In this document: positions 1 to 8,256 of the stretch, piece after piece
Layout of the letters: every line of letters starts with the position of its first letter
How positions within the stretch are numbered: position 1 is the first letter of the stretch
Source: SIG603 sp963589785
GTDB taxonomy: Bacteria; Bacillota; Clostridia; Oscillospirales; Acutalibacteraceae
Reading direction: 5' to 3'
NCBI GenBank assembly: GCA_963589785.1
Contig: CAVAMJ010000011.1
Coordinates: 1 to 64,000 of the forward strand
DNA length: 64,000 nt
Made by a program: the position numbers and the translations under genes
Notes under the pieces: generated by a model
The model's database searches: none
Seen by the model: only the letters and a program-made list of their open reading frames with translations
Told to the model about the DNA's origin: nothing

Positions 1-407
1 TTTTAGAACGCGAAGCGTTCGTGGTTGGGCTTTGCCAGCCGAATTGTTTACACAATGAGAAATACAGAACTCAAAGTCAAAACATAAAAGTTTTTGCTTC
101 GCTTTTTACAAAAAGCGAACGGGTGTGGGCAGAGCCCACGGGTAATTAATAATGTATAATTAATAATTAGCGTATACAAAAACAGAGCGAAGCGATAATA
201 AAAAAGACAGGCTGGCAAAGTTAACCAAAAATGCGAACGCATTTTTAGAACGCGAAGCGTTCGTGGTTGGGCTTTGCCAGCCGAATTGTTTACACAAAGA
301 TAAAAACAGAACAAAAACTTGTATTCTCTCATTTTAATAATTTAACACAAATTGAATGTTTAAACTAACTCCACTCTAGGCACTCCAAGCTCCACACTTT
401 AAATTCA
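1..407. repeat. Repeat-rich intergenic stretch with hairpin units
   Basis: No credible gene lies here. A 55-base unit at 1-55 is repeated exactly at 243-297. Each copy contains the palindrome GAACGCGAAGCGTTC and ends in GTTTACACAA. Between the copies are other small inverted repeats: AAAAATGCG/CGCATTTTT around 227-246, GTGGGC/GCCCAC around 125-140, and an AT-rich TAATTAATAATGTATAATTA block near 142-168. The pattern resembles non-coding palindromic intergenic repeats scattered in Clostridia genomes. A 94-codon minus-strand reading frame at 48-332 runs straight through the repeats and is taken as spurious. The left edge of the element may lie outside the window. Confidence 0.7.
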
Positions 408-440
408 AAAATCCCACGCCTTTAAAAAGCGTGGGATTTT
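408..440 (-). terminator. Rho-independent terminator (bidirectional form)
   Basis: Perfect 12-bp stem AAAATCCCACGC (408-419) with GCGTGGGATTTT (429-440) and a 9-base loop. It lies 30 bases past the stop of the minus-strand transporter at 470, so it should end that transcript. Confidence 0.85.
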
Positions 441-469
441 TCTTGTATGTCAGCTAAAAGCTTAGAAAA

Positions 470-1849
470 TTACTTAGAAGACTCCTTATTTGCGTTGCGC
501 TCAGCAAGTCTCTTTCTTACGCCCTCCATGTGACCCGGCTTATCGAGGTCATAGATTAGGAGCGGAATGATACCGATGAAGAAAACAATTCCCGGTAAGA
601 GGTTAGCGGCAACGTTGATACCTGTCTGGATGTGAGGTGTCATTTCAACTCCGCCGGCATAACCAAATGCGCCCATAACAACGAGGAACAGTGAGTTTGC
701 GATAGCAGTTGCAATCTTTGTAGCTGTGCCCTGAAGTGAGAATGCCATACCATCGTTGCGAACTCCGTATTTGTCGTCGAAGTCATCGATAGCGTCAACC
801 ATCATGCAAGAGCCGCAAGGACCTGCAATGTAGCCTAAGCCGTAAATGATTAATACAACAAAGTCAAATACGATGTTCTCATAAGGACCTACGAACAATA
901 CTATCAAGGATACACCCTGGATAATCATAGAGAGAATAGCAGTCTTTCTGTTTCCGATTTTCTCGATAATCTTCGGTGTTATCGGCATAATGACAGTACC
1001 GACTATCATCTGCATCATCATGAAGATTGTGATGAATGTGAAGTTCTGTACGCAGTACATGTAGAAGTAAACAGCAACAGAAATTCTGCCAAGCATGCCG
1101 AACATATTGAAGAACGCATAAAGCATTGTGCAAAGAAGATTCTTGTTCTTGAAAATCATCTTGAGACCATCAGAAATTTTGCCTTGGTCTTCCTTCTTGA
1201 CGGTGATGTTCTCCTTGGACATAAATGCAACTGCCCAGAACATCGGAAGTGCCATTAAAGCAAACAAGATAGCTGTTGTGTGATAACCGGCAGCCTGGTC
1301 GCCCTTGCCAAACCAAACAACCAGCTTGAGAACGAAGAGGTTAAGGAGAATCTGACCGATTGTCATGCCCATCATCTGAGCGGCATTAAGTCTGTTGATT
1401 TCCTTGGGGTCACGTGTCATAACAACCGGCAATGCGAGGTAAGGAACGTTTGTCATGGTGTAAGCCATACCTAAGCCTATGTATGTGATGTAGGCGTAAA
1501 CAAGCTTGCCCTTACTTGAGAATCCCGGAACCGTAAAGGTAAGAATTGTGAAGATAACAAGGAAAATCGCACCGACAAAGATATAAGGTCTGAATCGTCC
1601 CCATCTTGTGTGAGTACGCTCCATGAGAGTTCCCATCATCGGGTCGTTAATTCCGTCCCAAACCTTTGCGATTAACATCAAAAGCGCAACCGCGCCTGTT
1701 CCCAAACCGAAAACATCGGTATAGAAAAGCGAAAGATATGTGCTTACCATTGTCCAGGAAAGCTGTGAAGCAAAGTTACCTAAGCCGTACACGAAATAGT
1801 TTTTCGCGGTTAACGGCTTTGTACCGTATTCGTTAATTTTATCACTCAT
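470..1849 (-). CDS. GPH-family sugar:cation symporter (paralog 1)
   Basis: 459-residue polytopic membrane protein of the glycoside-pentoside-hexuronide:cation symporter family (MelB-like). It shows the loop signature RWGRFRPYI after 'DGINDPMMG', typical of GPH carriers, and about twelve hydrophobic segments. The role is inferred to be import of a sugar or glycoside with Na+ or H+. ATG at 1849 is chosen because AGAGGA lies just upstream; a GTG at 1867 would put the start inside that ribosome site. It follows the flavodoxin-like gene at 1903-2874 by 53 bases and is probably its operon partner. It is a paralog of the transporter at 3966-5354. The actual substrate cannot be read from sequence; a C- or O-glycoside is suggested only by context. 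Confidence 0.85.
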   Translation of the reverse strand: MSDKINEYGTKPLTAKNYFVYGLGNFASQLSWTMVSTYLSLFYTDVFGLGTGAVALLMLIAKVWDGINDPMMGTLMERTHTRWGRFRPYIFVGAIFLVIFTILTFTVPGFSSKGKLVYAYITYIGLGMAYTMTNVPYLALPVVMTRDPKEINRLNAAQMMGMTIGQILLNLFVLKLVVWFGKGDQAAGYHTTAILFALMALPMFWAVAFMSKENITVKKEDQGKISDGLKMIFKNKNLLCTMLYAFFNMFGMLGRISVAVYFYMYCVQNFTFITIFMMMQMIVGTVIMPITPKIIEKIGNRKTAILSMIIQGVSLIVLFVGPYENIVFDFVVLIIYGLGYIAGPCGSCMMVDAIDDFDDKYGVRNDGMAFSLQGTATKIATAIANSLFLVVMGAFGYAGGVEMTPHIQTGINVAANLLPGIVFFIGIIPLLIYDLDKPGHMEGVRKRLAERNANKESSK

Positions 1850-1902
1850 TTTATCATCCTCTGTCACAATCGTGACAACACCTTACTTAAAAAAAATCCA
1901 AC

Positions 1903-2874
1903 TTACATAGTTTCGATGATTTTATCGAAATTCTTGTATTTCTCCATCATCTTCGGAAGTGTATCCTTGTTGGCAACAAGCTTAGGAACGCATACCGTGA
2001 TCATGTTCTGAATCTCGTTGTAATGCTCGTAAATACCGATTGGAGTATTTCTTGCTCTGTTCTTCTCCTCCTCAGAGAACTCAACCTTGACCTTGTCTCC
2101 GTCAACTGAAAGAGTACCCCAGATGCCGCAAATCGGACACTCAACGTGAGTTGTGCCGTTCATGCTGAGAAGCGGATTGTGACAAACAGGACATACACCC
2201 TCTTCGCCAACCCATGTGTCAACCTCGTCGTATGGCTTGCCGAGAGACTCCGCCACTGCTTTTCCGAGGTCTGAGCACTTCTGCATGAGAGCTGTGTCAA
2301 ACAGCGGGTGGCCTGTTCTGCCCTGATCGTAAGCATCTACATGACCTACACACTTCATGACTAATGAAAAGCTGAAAAGATCGAGCATAGGAAGACCGAG
2401 AGAAACCCAGTTGTGTGTCTGTGCTCCGCCAACCGAGATATAACCGACATATCTGTCCTTGAAATATCTTGGGTCGAGAAGCTCGTCCTCAGACTTGCCC
2501 TCTGCGATACGCTTCTTGTTCTCCTCTAAAAGTGCGGCTCTGTCGTGCGACGGGCCGAAACGGTCGAGAAAGTTCTTGAACTGTCCGACAATTCCTACCG
2601 CATAGACAGGAGCTGCGATGATGATTCCGTCTGCCTCAAGGCAAGCCTCCTCAAGAATGTGGTAATCATCCTTAAGACAGCAGTGGATCTCTGTTGCGCC
2701 CTTGTCACGGGTTCTGCTGCAGTAATCGCATGCACGGCAATGACCGATGTTCATAGCTACAGTATTGATGAACTGAACATCTGCACCCGCCGCTTTAGCC
2801 GCAAACAAAGCTTCCTTGACCATGACATCGCTTCGCTGGTTCTTTCTTCCGAAAGAAATACCTAAAACCTTCAT
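1903..2874 (-). CDS. Flavodoxin-fold Fe-S/zinc-ribbon oxidoreductase (paralog 1)
   Basis: 323-residue cytoplasmic protein. The N-terminus MKVLGISFGR begins an NADPH-dependent FMN reductase/flavodoxin fold. A cysteine cluster 'CRACDYC...CC' near residues 45-65 matches the Fe-S site of iron-sulfur flavoproteins. The motif 'IIIAAPVYAVGIVGQFKNFLDR' is the FMN-phosphate/substrate region. A C-terminal pair CPVC...CPIC looks like a rubredoxin or zinc-ribbon metal site, unusual for the family. ATG 2874 has GGAGG five bases upstream, so the longer frame from 2901 is rejected. Inferred role: electron transfer or reduction of an aromatic aglycone. Closely related to the protein at 3025-3945. Confidence 0.75.
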   Translation of the reverse strand: MKVLGISFGRKNQRSDVMVKEALFAAKAAGADVQFINTVAMNIGHCRACDYCSRTRDKGATEIHCCLKDDYHILEEACLEADGIIIAAPVYAVGIVGQFKNFLDRFGPSHDRAALLEENKKRIAEGKSEDELLDPRYFKDRYVGYISVGGAQTHNWVSLGLPMLDLFSFSLVMKCVGHVDAYDQGRTGHPLFDTALMQKCSDLGKAVAESLGKPYDEVDTWVGEEGVCPVCHNPLLSMNGTTHVECPICGIWGTLSVDGDKVKVEFSEEEKNRARNTPIGIYEHYNEIQNMITVCVPKLVANKDTLPKMMEKYKNFDKIIETM

Positions 2875-2953
2875 ATTTTCCTCCATATTATTAATGAGCA
2901 AATACGCTCATTTATTTACAATTTGATATATTTTACTGTTTTTTCCAGACAAA

Positions 2954-2988
2954 AAGCATCGGAGCCGATTTACAGCAAACCGATGCTT
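2954..2988 (-). terminator. Terminator between the two transporter/reductase modules
   Basis: Stem AAGCATCGG (2954-2962) with CCGATGCTT (2980-2988), followed on the minus strand by a run of five T. It lies downstream of the reductase stop at 3025 and separates the two paralogous modules transcriptionally. Confidence 0.7.
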
Positions 2989-3024
2989 CTTACCATGGAT
3001 ATTTAATGCCACTTATTATTGAAA

Positions 3025-3945
3025 TTACATCTCATCCTGCATAGCCATGAATTTCTCGACATATTCGTCAAATCTCGGATATCTGTCTCGTCTTCCCTGC
3101 TCTACCTGATGCTCGAGAACTCCGGTGAACTTCAAGCGGCTTCTTCTCTTCTCCTCCTCGGAGAACTCAACTTTTACGTTGTCACCGTCAATTACAAGTT
3201 TGCCGTAAATTCCGCAGATTGGACAGCCGACCTTTGTTGTGCCGGACATGGTCATCTCGTTGCAGTGGCAAACAGGGCATGTACCGGGGTCTGATGTCCA
3301 CTCAATCTCGCTTGTCTTCTGATCAAGCGCCTCGACTATATGCTTGCCCATTCTGGCAGATTCGGCAAGCAGTCTCTCACGATTATCGGGAACATATGCG
3401 GCATAAGCGTCAAGCTGGTCTACAACCTTCATGTTAAGGCTCATTCCGAAAAGATTCATTCCCGGAAGTCCGTAGGATACCCAGTTCTGAGTTGTTGCGC
3501 CGCCGACTGAAATATAAGAGACAAGATGGCGCTTCAAGCAGTCGGGATTGAGTTCATCTCCGCCTGTATCCTTGCGAAGCTCGTTTTCAAATAACATATA
3601 TGCTTTGTCGTGAGCGGGACCGAAGCGGTCGATGAAGTTCTTAAGCTTGCCCGCGGGCTCGAGAACATAGACAGGAGCCGCAACGATGATTGCGTCAGCC
3701 GCAAGGACTGCGTCTGAGATCGCCTCATAGTCGTCCTTCTGAATACAGCGAATCTGTCCCTTTCCGCTTTGCAGCATTCTTGAGCAAGCACCGCATCCGA
3801 TACAAGGCTTGATTTCCTTATTTATGGTATCGATAATCTCTACCTCTGTGCCCTGTTCCTCTGCCGCTTTGATTGCTTCCTTTAGAAACGTCTTACAGTT
3901 TCCGTTCATACGTCCGAAATTTAATCCAAGTACCTTTTTTCCCAT
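3025..3945 (-). CDS. Flavodoxin-fold Fe-S/zinc-ribbon oxidoreductase (paralog 2)
   Basis: 306 residues, same architecture as the protein at 1903-2874. It has an N-terminal 'KVLGLNFGR' flavin fold, a cysteine cluster 'CIGCGAC...C', the 'AAPVYVLEPAGKLKNFIDR' segment, and a C-terminal CPVC...CPIC metal site. Both paralogs share 'YISVGGA.T.NWVS.GLP', which may be a substrate or flavin contact special to this subfamily. The start ATG 3945 is preceded by GAGG. It lies 20 bases after the GPH transporter at 3966-5354 and is presumably co-transcribed with it. Reaction unknown; reduction of a quinone-like or unsaturated aromatic substrate is an inference. Confidence 0.75.
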   Translation of the reverse strand: MGKKVLGLNFGRMNGNCKTFLKEAIKAAEEQGTEVEIIDTINKEIKPCIGCGACSRMLQSGKGQIRCIQKDDYEAISDAVLAADAIIVAAPVYVLEPAGKLKNFIDRFGPAHDKAYMLFENELRKDTGGDELNPDCLKRHLVSYISVGGATTQNWVSYGLPGMNLFGMSLNMKVVDQLDAYAAYVPDNRERLLAESARMGKHIVEALDQKTSEIEWTSDPGTCPVCHCNEMTMSGTTKVGCPICGIYGKLVIDGDNVKVEFSEEEKRRSRLKFTGVLEHQVEQGRRDRYPRFDEYVEKFMAMQDEM

Positions 3946-3965
3946 AACGTTTTCCTCTTTTTGAA

Positions 3966-5354
3966 TTACTTTTCAGCCATTTTTGCTTTTATCTTCTCTT
4001 CGTTTTCCTTAGCCTTTGCGTTTGTGATGCCTATGCAAACAAAGAAGATTGCCGCCAAAACATAGAATGCTGCGGGAGCGAAGTTGATAACCATATCCAT
4101 TCTTGTGAGAACCTGAGCGCTTAAATCGGTAGCGTTAGCTACATAACCTACTGCACCGAGTGCAAGGATACCGATTGAGCCGCCTACTGCGTTACCCATT
4201 TTTGTTGAGAATGAAATACAAGAAACAATAACACCGTCTGATCTCTTGCCTGTTCTGAGCCAGTTGTCATCAATGATTTCTGCGCTTAGAGTATAGCAAG
4301 TGATAGAGAGAAGGTTTGCAAGACCGTAAAGGAAGCCTGAAATTACAACCAATCCGGTTAAGTTATACTCGCCGATGAAGTAGAAGAACACACAGCAAAG
4401 AGCCATTGCGATACAGCCTATTGCACCGACATATTTCTTGCTGATACGGTTAAGTAAGAACGGAGCATAGATATTAACAACTAAGAAGCCTGCTGACATA
4501 GCTGTTGCGAAACCTGCAATTAATGCTGGATTCTTTAAGATATAGATGAAGTAATAAGCCATGATGCCGATTCTTCCGAACATTCCTGTAAGTCCCATGA
4601 ACATTGCGAGAATAAGGAACATTGCGTTTCTGTCCTTAAAGGTCTGCTGGAATGATACTGCGAGATCCTTAACCGTGTCGCCGACAGATTTCTTCTCAGA
4701 CTGAACATTGATGATCTCCTTTGTGGATGCAAAGCATACCCAGAAGCAAGGAACACAAACGATTGAGAATATCAATGCTGAGAAGAAGTAGCCCTTTGCT
4801 GAAGAAGCCGAGCCGTCGCCGAACTTCAAAATCATAGGCATTGTTACGGCACTGATAATCATCTGAATTAAGCCGTTTCCTACGCCCTTGAATGCATTGA
4901 GAGAAACACGCTCTTCGTTAGACTCTGTCATAACATTTGCAACGCACTGAGTTGAAATGTTAACTGCTGTGTAAGCCATACCGGCGGCAATGTAAGTAAA
5001 TCCGCACCAGATAGCCTTCCAAGCACCCGGAACATCAAGGTTCAAGAAAGTAAGGCAGTTGAATAATGCAAGAATCGGTGCGCCCCACAAGATATAAGGA
5101 CGGAATCTGCCCCATCTCGATCTTGTGTTTTCGGCAATAGCACCGAACATCGGGTCGTTGATAGCGTCCCAGATTCGTGCAATGAGCATGATTGCCGAAA
5201 TGACAACAGGTGTAAGTCCCACAACGTCTGTGTAATAGACGGTCAAATAGGAGCTTATAAGGCACCATGAACACTGTGAACCGATTTCACCGAAGCTGTA
5301 TCCGATTTTTCGCCAAACGGATATCTTTTCTTTTTTTTCTAAGTTTTCACTCAT
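3966..5354 (-). CDS. GPH-family sugar:cation symporter (paralog 2)
   Basis: 462-residue polytopic protein of the MelB-like GPH family, with 'DAINDPMFG' and the signature RWGRFRPYI. It resembles the transporter at 470-1849 throughout. ATG 5354 follows GGAGG (5361-5365) by six bases; the longer frame from 5369 lacks a ribosome site. It heads a two-gene unit with the reductase at 3025-3945. A promoter and an inverted repeat precede it. Likely role is uptake of a glycoside feeding the neighbouring catabolic genes. Confidence 0.85.
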   Translation of the reverse strand: MSENLEKKEKISVWRKIGYSFGEIGSQCSWCLISSYLTVYYTDVVGLTPVVISAIMLIARIWDAINDPMFGAIAENTRSRWGRFRPYILWGAPILALFNCLTFLNLDVPGAWKAIWCGFTYIAAGMAYTAVNISTQCVANVMTESNEERVSLNAFKGVGNGLIQMIISAVTMPMILKFGDGSASSAKGYFFSALIFSIVCVPCFWVCFASTKEIINVQSEKKSVGDTVKDLAVSFQQTFKDRNAMFLILAMFMGLTGMFGRIGIMAYYFIYILKNPALIAGFATAMSAGFLVVNIYAPFLLNRISKKYVGAIGCIAMALCCVFFYFIGEYNLTGLVVISGFLYGLANLLSITCYTLSAEIIDDNWLRTGKRSDGVIVSCISFSTKMGNAVGGSIGILALGAVGYVANATDLSAQVLTRMDMVINFAPAAFYVLAAIFFVCIGITNAKAKENEEKIKAKMAEK

Positions 5355-5395
5355 TTTTAACCTCCACACGCTTGTTAAAAAATTATTGTAGTTTA

Positions 5396-5401
5396 ATTAT
5401 A
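5396..5401 (-). promoter_or_regulatory. -10 box of the paralog-2 transporter operon
   Basis: TATAAT on the minus strand about 42 bases before the start codon at 5354. No good -35 is present at the normal distance, which fits a promoter that needs an activator such as the AraC protein encoded next door. Confidence 0.45.
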
Positions 5402-5481
5402 CTCTGCGTTTGCACCTTCTTCATTCTGCTTAAAAGCTACATTTTTACGATTTTTGCCTTCATTTTTTGTGCTAAAAAATA

Positions 5482-5516
5482 ACAGGACAAAAATAATCGG
5501 ATATTTCTTGTCCTGT
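5482..5516. promoter_or_regulatory. Inverted repeat with GGACAA half-sites, candidate operator
   Basis: ACAGGACAA (5482-5490) pairs with TTGTCCTGT (5508-5516). The repeat lies about 130-160 bases upstream of the transporter start and about 90 bases upstream of its -10 box. Similar repeats occur at 14788-14820 and 17800-17847, each upstream of another operon of the cluster. Possible regulator site or leader hairpin; a second weak terminator after the AraC gene is the alternative. Confidence 0.4.
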
Positions 5517-5598
5517 CCTATATTAATAAGATATATGCTCTAAATTTGGCTTTATTCTGCGTTCTTTCGGCGCTTTTTCTTTCTGAATTAGCAAAAAA

Positions 5599-5621
5599 AC
5601 AGCCCCCTAAAAGGGAGCTGT
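5599..5621 (-). terminator. Terminator of the AraC/GH39 regulator gene
   Basis: Stem ACAGCcCCCT (5599-5608) with AGGGAGCTGT (5612-5621), a short loop, and a run of seven T on the minus strand. It lies nine bases beyond the stop of the gene at 5630. Confidence 0.85.
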
Positions 5622-5629
5622 TCGATTTA

Positions 5630-8029
5630 TCAAACGGTATCGTAGCGGTATCTTATATCAATAAGTCTTATTTCCTGAGATTCCAGATTGTTCTCAAGAC
5701 AAATCTCACCGTTCTCTATTTCAAGAGTCTTCATCTCAATGGTCGGATTTGCTCTGCAAATGAGATACTGCACCTCGTCACGGGCAAGACCCTTTGAGTA
5801 CTCAAGGTTTTTCCATATATCCTGAATACTTCCGTTTTTGGTGTTCATATAATATGTTTTTACAAGGTACTTTCCGTTTTTTACGTTGCGAATCGTGAAA
5901 TTAAGCTTAATCGGATCAATATCCTCAAAATACTGATTGATATCCTCCGGCTCTATCTCGTCCTCCTCGGTAAAAACATAGCGCGAAGAAAGGTTCTTAT
6001 AATTGTGGCAAGCTATCACATAGTGATTATGTCCGTTTGCCGTGACAATAGAATTTTCGTTTTTCTCGAGCACATCGGACTTCAGCCTGTTCAAAAAGTT
6101 AAATGCATAGAACGACGGCTTTGAGATGCCCTCTCTTGAAAGAAGTCCCGTGTCACCGATTAATATCTTGTCGGTATCGTAGGAATCGGAGTATATATCA
6201 AGCGCATGCCAATAAGCCATGAAACTCACATTGGAACTCATCTCAATGCAGTTTTTGAGGATAAATGCGCCCTGTTCGCAGCTGTCATTGAGTATATTTC
6301 TGTTAGAAATAGTGAAATTCCATTCGTCTATGTGAAGCTCCTTGATGTCAAAACCCGTTTCCTCGAGGGTTTCTTTCATGATTTGAAGCTGATTTACCAT
6401 ATACTCGGAGTCGATTGATTTTCTTCCGTAACGGTTGCCGTCCTCCACGATTGCCACATACTGGAATGAGCAGAACGACAGAAAATCGGGGTGAATTTCA
6501 CGCTTCTTCCAACTTGTAAAAATATTTCTGCAAACCGCTGTTTCGTATCCGAGTATGAATCCGGCACCGCCCACGGGAATGCTGTCGGAGTATTTTTTGA
6601 CCGTGCGGTAGATCATATCAAATCTCTTGAAGTACTCTCCGTTTTCTTTTTCAATTTCATATGACGGATTGTTCCAATATTCGAAGTACCACGACTCTAT
6701 CTCCTCGACACCGTATCTGTTGATAAGATGAGCACATAGTCTTGCGATTGCATCGGAGAAAGTATCAAAATCCAAATTAGTATTCTGTTTGCTTTCTGTT
6801 CTCAGTGCTCGTTCGGGAGTATACGAAACCAAAATCGGTTTATTGCCAAGCTCGATATAGGGCTTCATCTTGTTTTCTAAAAGGAAATCGAGAGCCTTAT
6901 CGAGTCTTCTGAAATTAATTTCCCCTTTATCGCTTAGGCAGTGTTCCTCTGACAAAATATTCCAAACTCTCACGTACTTTATTCCGAGAGAGTCCCTTAT
7001 TAATTTCATCTGATTTTGCACTTCGTACTGCATAAGCAGATATATGTCTCCGAGATTTATCGCCTTGAAACCATCCGTAAATTTCTCTTTGACAAGCTTT
7101 GCATCGGCAAAAATATTCTTTTCCTTATCCGTGTGCGGATTTTCCTTATGCTCACGGAATTTGAGGTATTCGAGAATTTTCTGCTCCTCTTCTGCCTTGA
7201 GAACCGTGCTGCTTCCGTCAGCCGTGTTGTTATTTTCGAGCATGGAGCGGTATTCGCTCGGTGACTGATGAAACATATCACGGAAAGACTTTGTGAATGC
7301 CGCCGAGGTTGGATAACCGTTGTCATAGGCAATACGGGTGAGGGTTTTGTCCGAATACATGAGCTCGTCAACAGCATGGAAAAGTCGGATATTGTTGAGA
7401 TAATCGACAAAGGTCATGCCCAAATGCTTCTTTATATAACGGGAAAGATAAGTGTTTGAAAGATACAGCTTATCGGCAAGGTCGTTAAGGCTGACTTGGC
7501 TCTGATAATTCGACTGGATATAATTCTGTATTTCCTGAAGTCTTATTCTGTCCTGTGAGCTTTCGGAATTTATCCTAACATCATCGGTTTTCACCATGAA
7601 GTTGCTTGTGAGGACATAGACCGTCTCGAAGTACAGCGCACTTAGATAAAGCGCACTTTTCTCGTCCTTCTCGAAATATCTTGTGAGAATACGGTCGAGT
7701 AAGCTTCTGAGCTGTGCGTATGCATTGTTTTTATCGGCAGTAGTATTGCACCAGAAAAGAAGCTGCATCGAGCCCATATATTCCGTCAAAACATGATAAT
7801 CTATCTCAAATCTTGCGCCCAAAAGCGCTCCCGAACCGGTAGCCGTATGATTTTTGTTCGCATTGATCAGCACTATGTCGCCACTGCCCATATGATAGGT
7901 CTTATCATCTATCTTAACATCCATATTTCCCTGAAGAATATAGAAAATTTCAGGATTCAGGTGGTAATGCGTTGACGACTCTATGTTTGTAAGAAAATTA
8001 AAGTGCATCAAGCTTCTTATTTTATCCAT
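5630..8029 (-). CDS. AraC-family regulator with fused GH39-like sensor domain
   Basis: 799 residues. An N-terminal cupin (about 1-150, 'HYHLNPEIFYILQG') is followed by an AraC double helix-turn-helix (about 163-265, ending 'YPTSAAFTKSFRDMFHQSPSEYR'), then a GH39 TIM-barrel-like domain (about 310-680) and a beta-rich tail. In active GH39 enzymes the acid/base sits in a WNEP motif; here residues 452-455 read WNNP, so that glutamate is Asn454. The nucleophile-like Glu in 'HIDEW' (about 569) remains. The domain is therefore probably a sugar sensor rather than an enzyme. It sits in the middle of the cluster with its own promoter and terminator and is the best candidate activator of the neighbouring operons. 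GAGGTG precedes ATG 8029. Confidence 0.85.
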   Translation of the reverse strand: MDKIRSLMHFNFLTNIESSTHYHLNPEIFYILQGNMDVKIDDKTYHMGSGDIVLINANKNHTATGSGALLGARFEIDYHVLTEYMGSMQLLFWCNTTADKNNAYAQLRSLLDRILTRYFEKDEKSALYLSALYFETVYVLTSNFMVKTDDVRINSESSQDRIRLQEIQNYIQSNYQSQVSLNDLADKLYLSNTYLSRYIKKHLGMTFVDYLNNIRLFHAVDELMYSDKTLTRIAYDNGYPTSAAFTKSFRDMFHQSPSEYRSMLENNNTADGSSTVLKAEEEQKILEYLKFREHKENPHTDKEKNIFADAKLVKEKFTDGFKAINLGDIYLLMQYEVQNQMKLIRDSLGIKYVRVWNILSEEHCLSDKGEINFRRLDKALDFLLENKMKPYIELGNKPILVSYTPERALRTESKQNTNLDFDTFSDAIARLCAHLINRYGVEEIESWYFEYWNNPSYEIEKENGEYFKRFDMIYRTVKKYSDSIPVGGAGFILGYETAVCRNIFTSWKKREIHPDFLSFCSFQYVAIVEDGNRYGRKSIDSEYMVNQLQIMKETLEETGFDIKELHIDEWNFTISNRNILNDSCEQGAFILKNCIEMSSNVSFMAYWHALDIYSDSYDTDKILIGDTGLLSREGISKPSFYAFNFLNRLKSDVLEKNENSIVTANGHNHYVIACHNYKNLSSRYVFTEEDEIEPEDINQYFEDIDPIKLNFTIRNVKNGKYLVKTYYMNTKNGSIQDIWKNLEYSKGLARDEVQYLICRANPTIEMKTLEIENGEICLENNLESQEIRLIDIRYRYDTV

Positions 8030-8093
8030 TCATCACACCTCAGTCAAAGCAAAACATGTAGTTTCACATATGTTGCACAATATTTATTTTACA

Positions 8094-8099
8094 ATTATA
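8094..8099 (-). promoter_or_regulatory. Extended -10 promoter of the AraC/GH39 gene
   Basis: TGGTATAAT on the minus strand, about 65 bases upstream of ATG 8029. No convincing -35 hexamer is seen at 17 bases. The region 8030-8176 otherwise holds no gene. Confidence 0.45.
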
Positions 8100-8176
8100 C
8101 CACAAAACGACGAAAAAATCACCAAACACATAGAACAAAAATAATGCATCACATTTAGATAATTGAACAGAAAAAA

Positions 8177-8200
8177 GACAGACACTGCGTAGTATCTGTC
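8177..8200 (-). terminator. Terminator of the electron-transfer operon
   Basis: Stem GACAGA (8177-8182) with TCTGTC (8195-8200), followed by six T on the minus strand. Located 57 bases beyond the stop at 8257, at the end of the five-gene operon that starts at 14653. Confidence 0.65.
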
Positions 8201-8256
8201 CCTTTTCCTGTGTATTGAGTTAAATATTTAAAGGTGTGAGCTGTGTTTTATTTTAG

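Noticed and set aside
1..297. Possible CRISPR array
   Set aside because: Only two copies of a 55-base unit about 242 bases apart; spacing and palindromes do not fit a repeat-spacer array, and no cas gene is present.
48..332. 94-codon minus-strand open frame
   Set aside because: It runs through palindromic repeats, has no family features and no convincing ribosome site.
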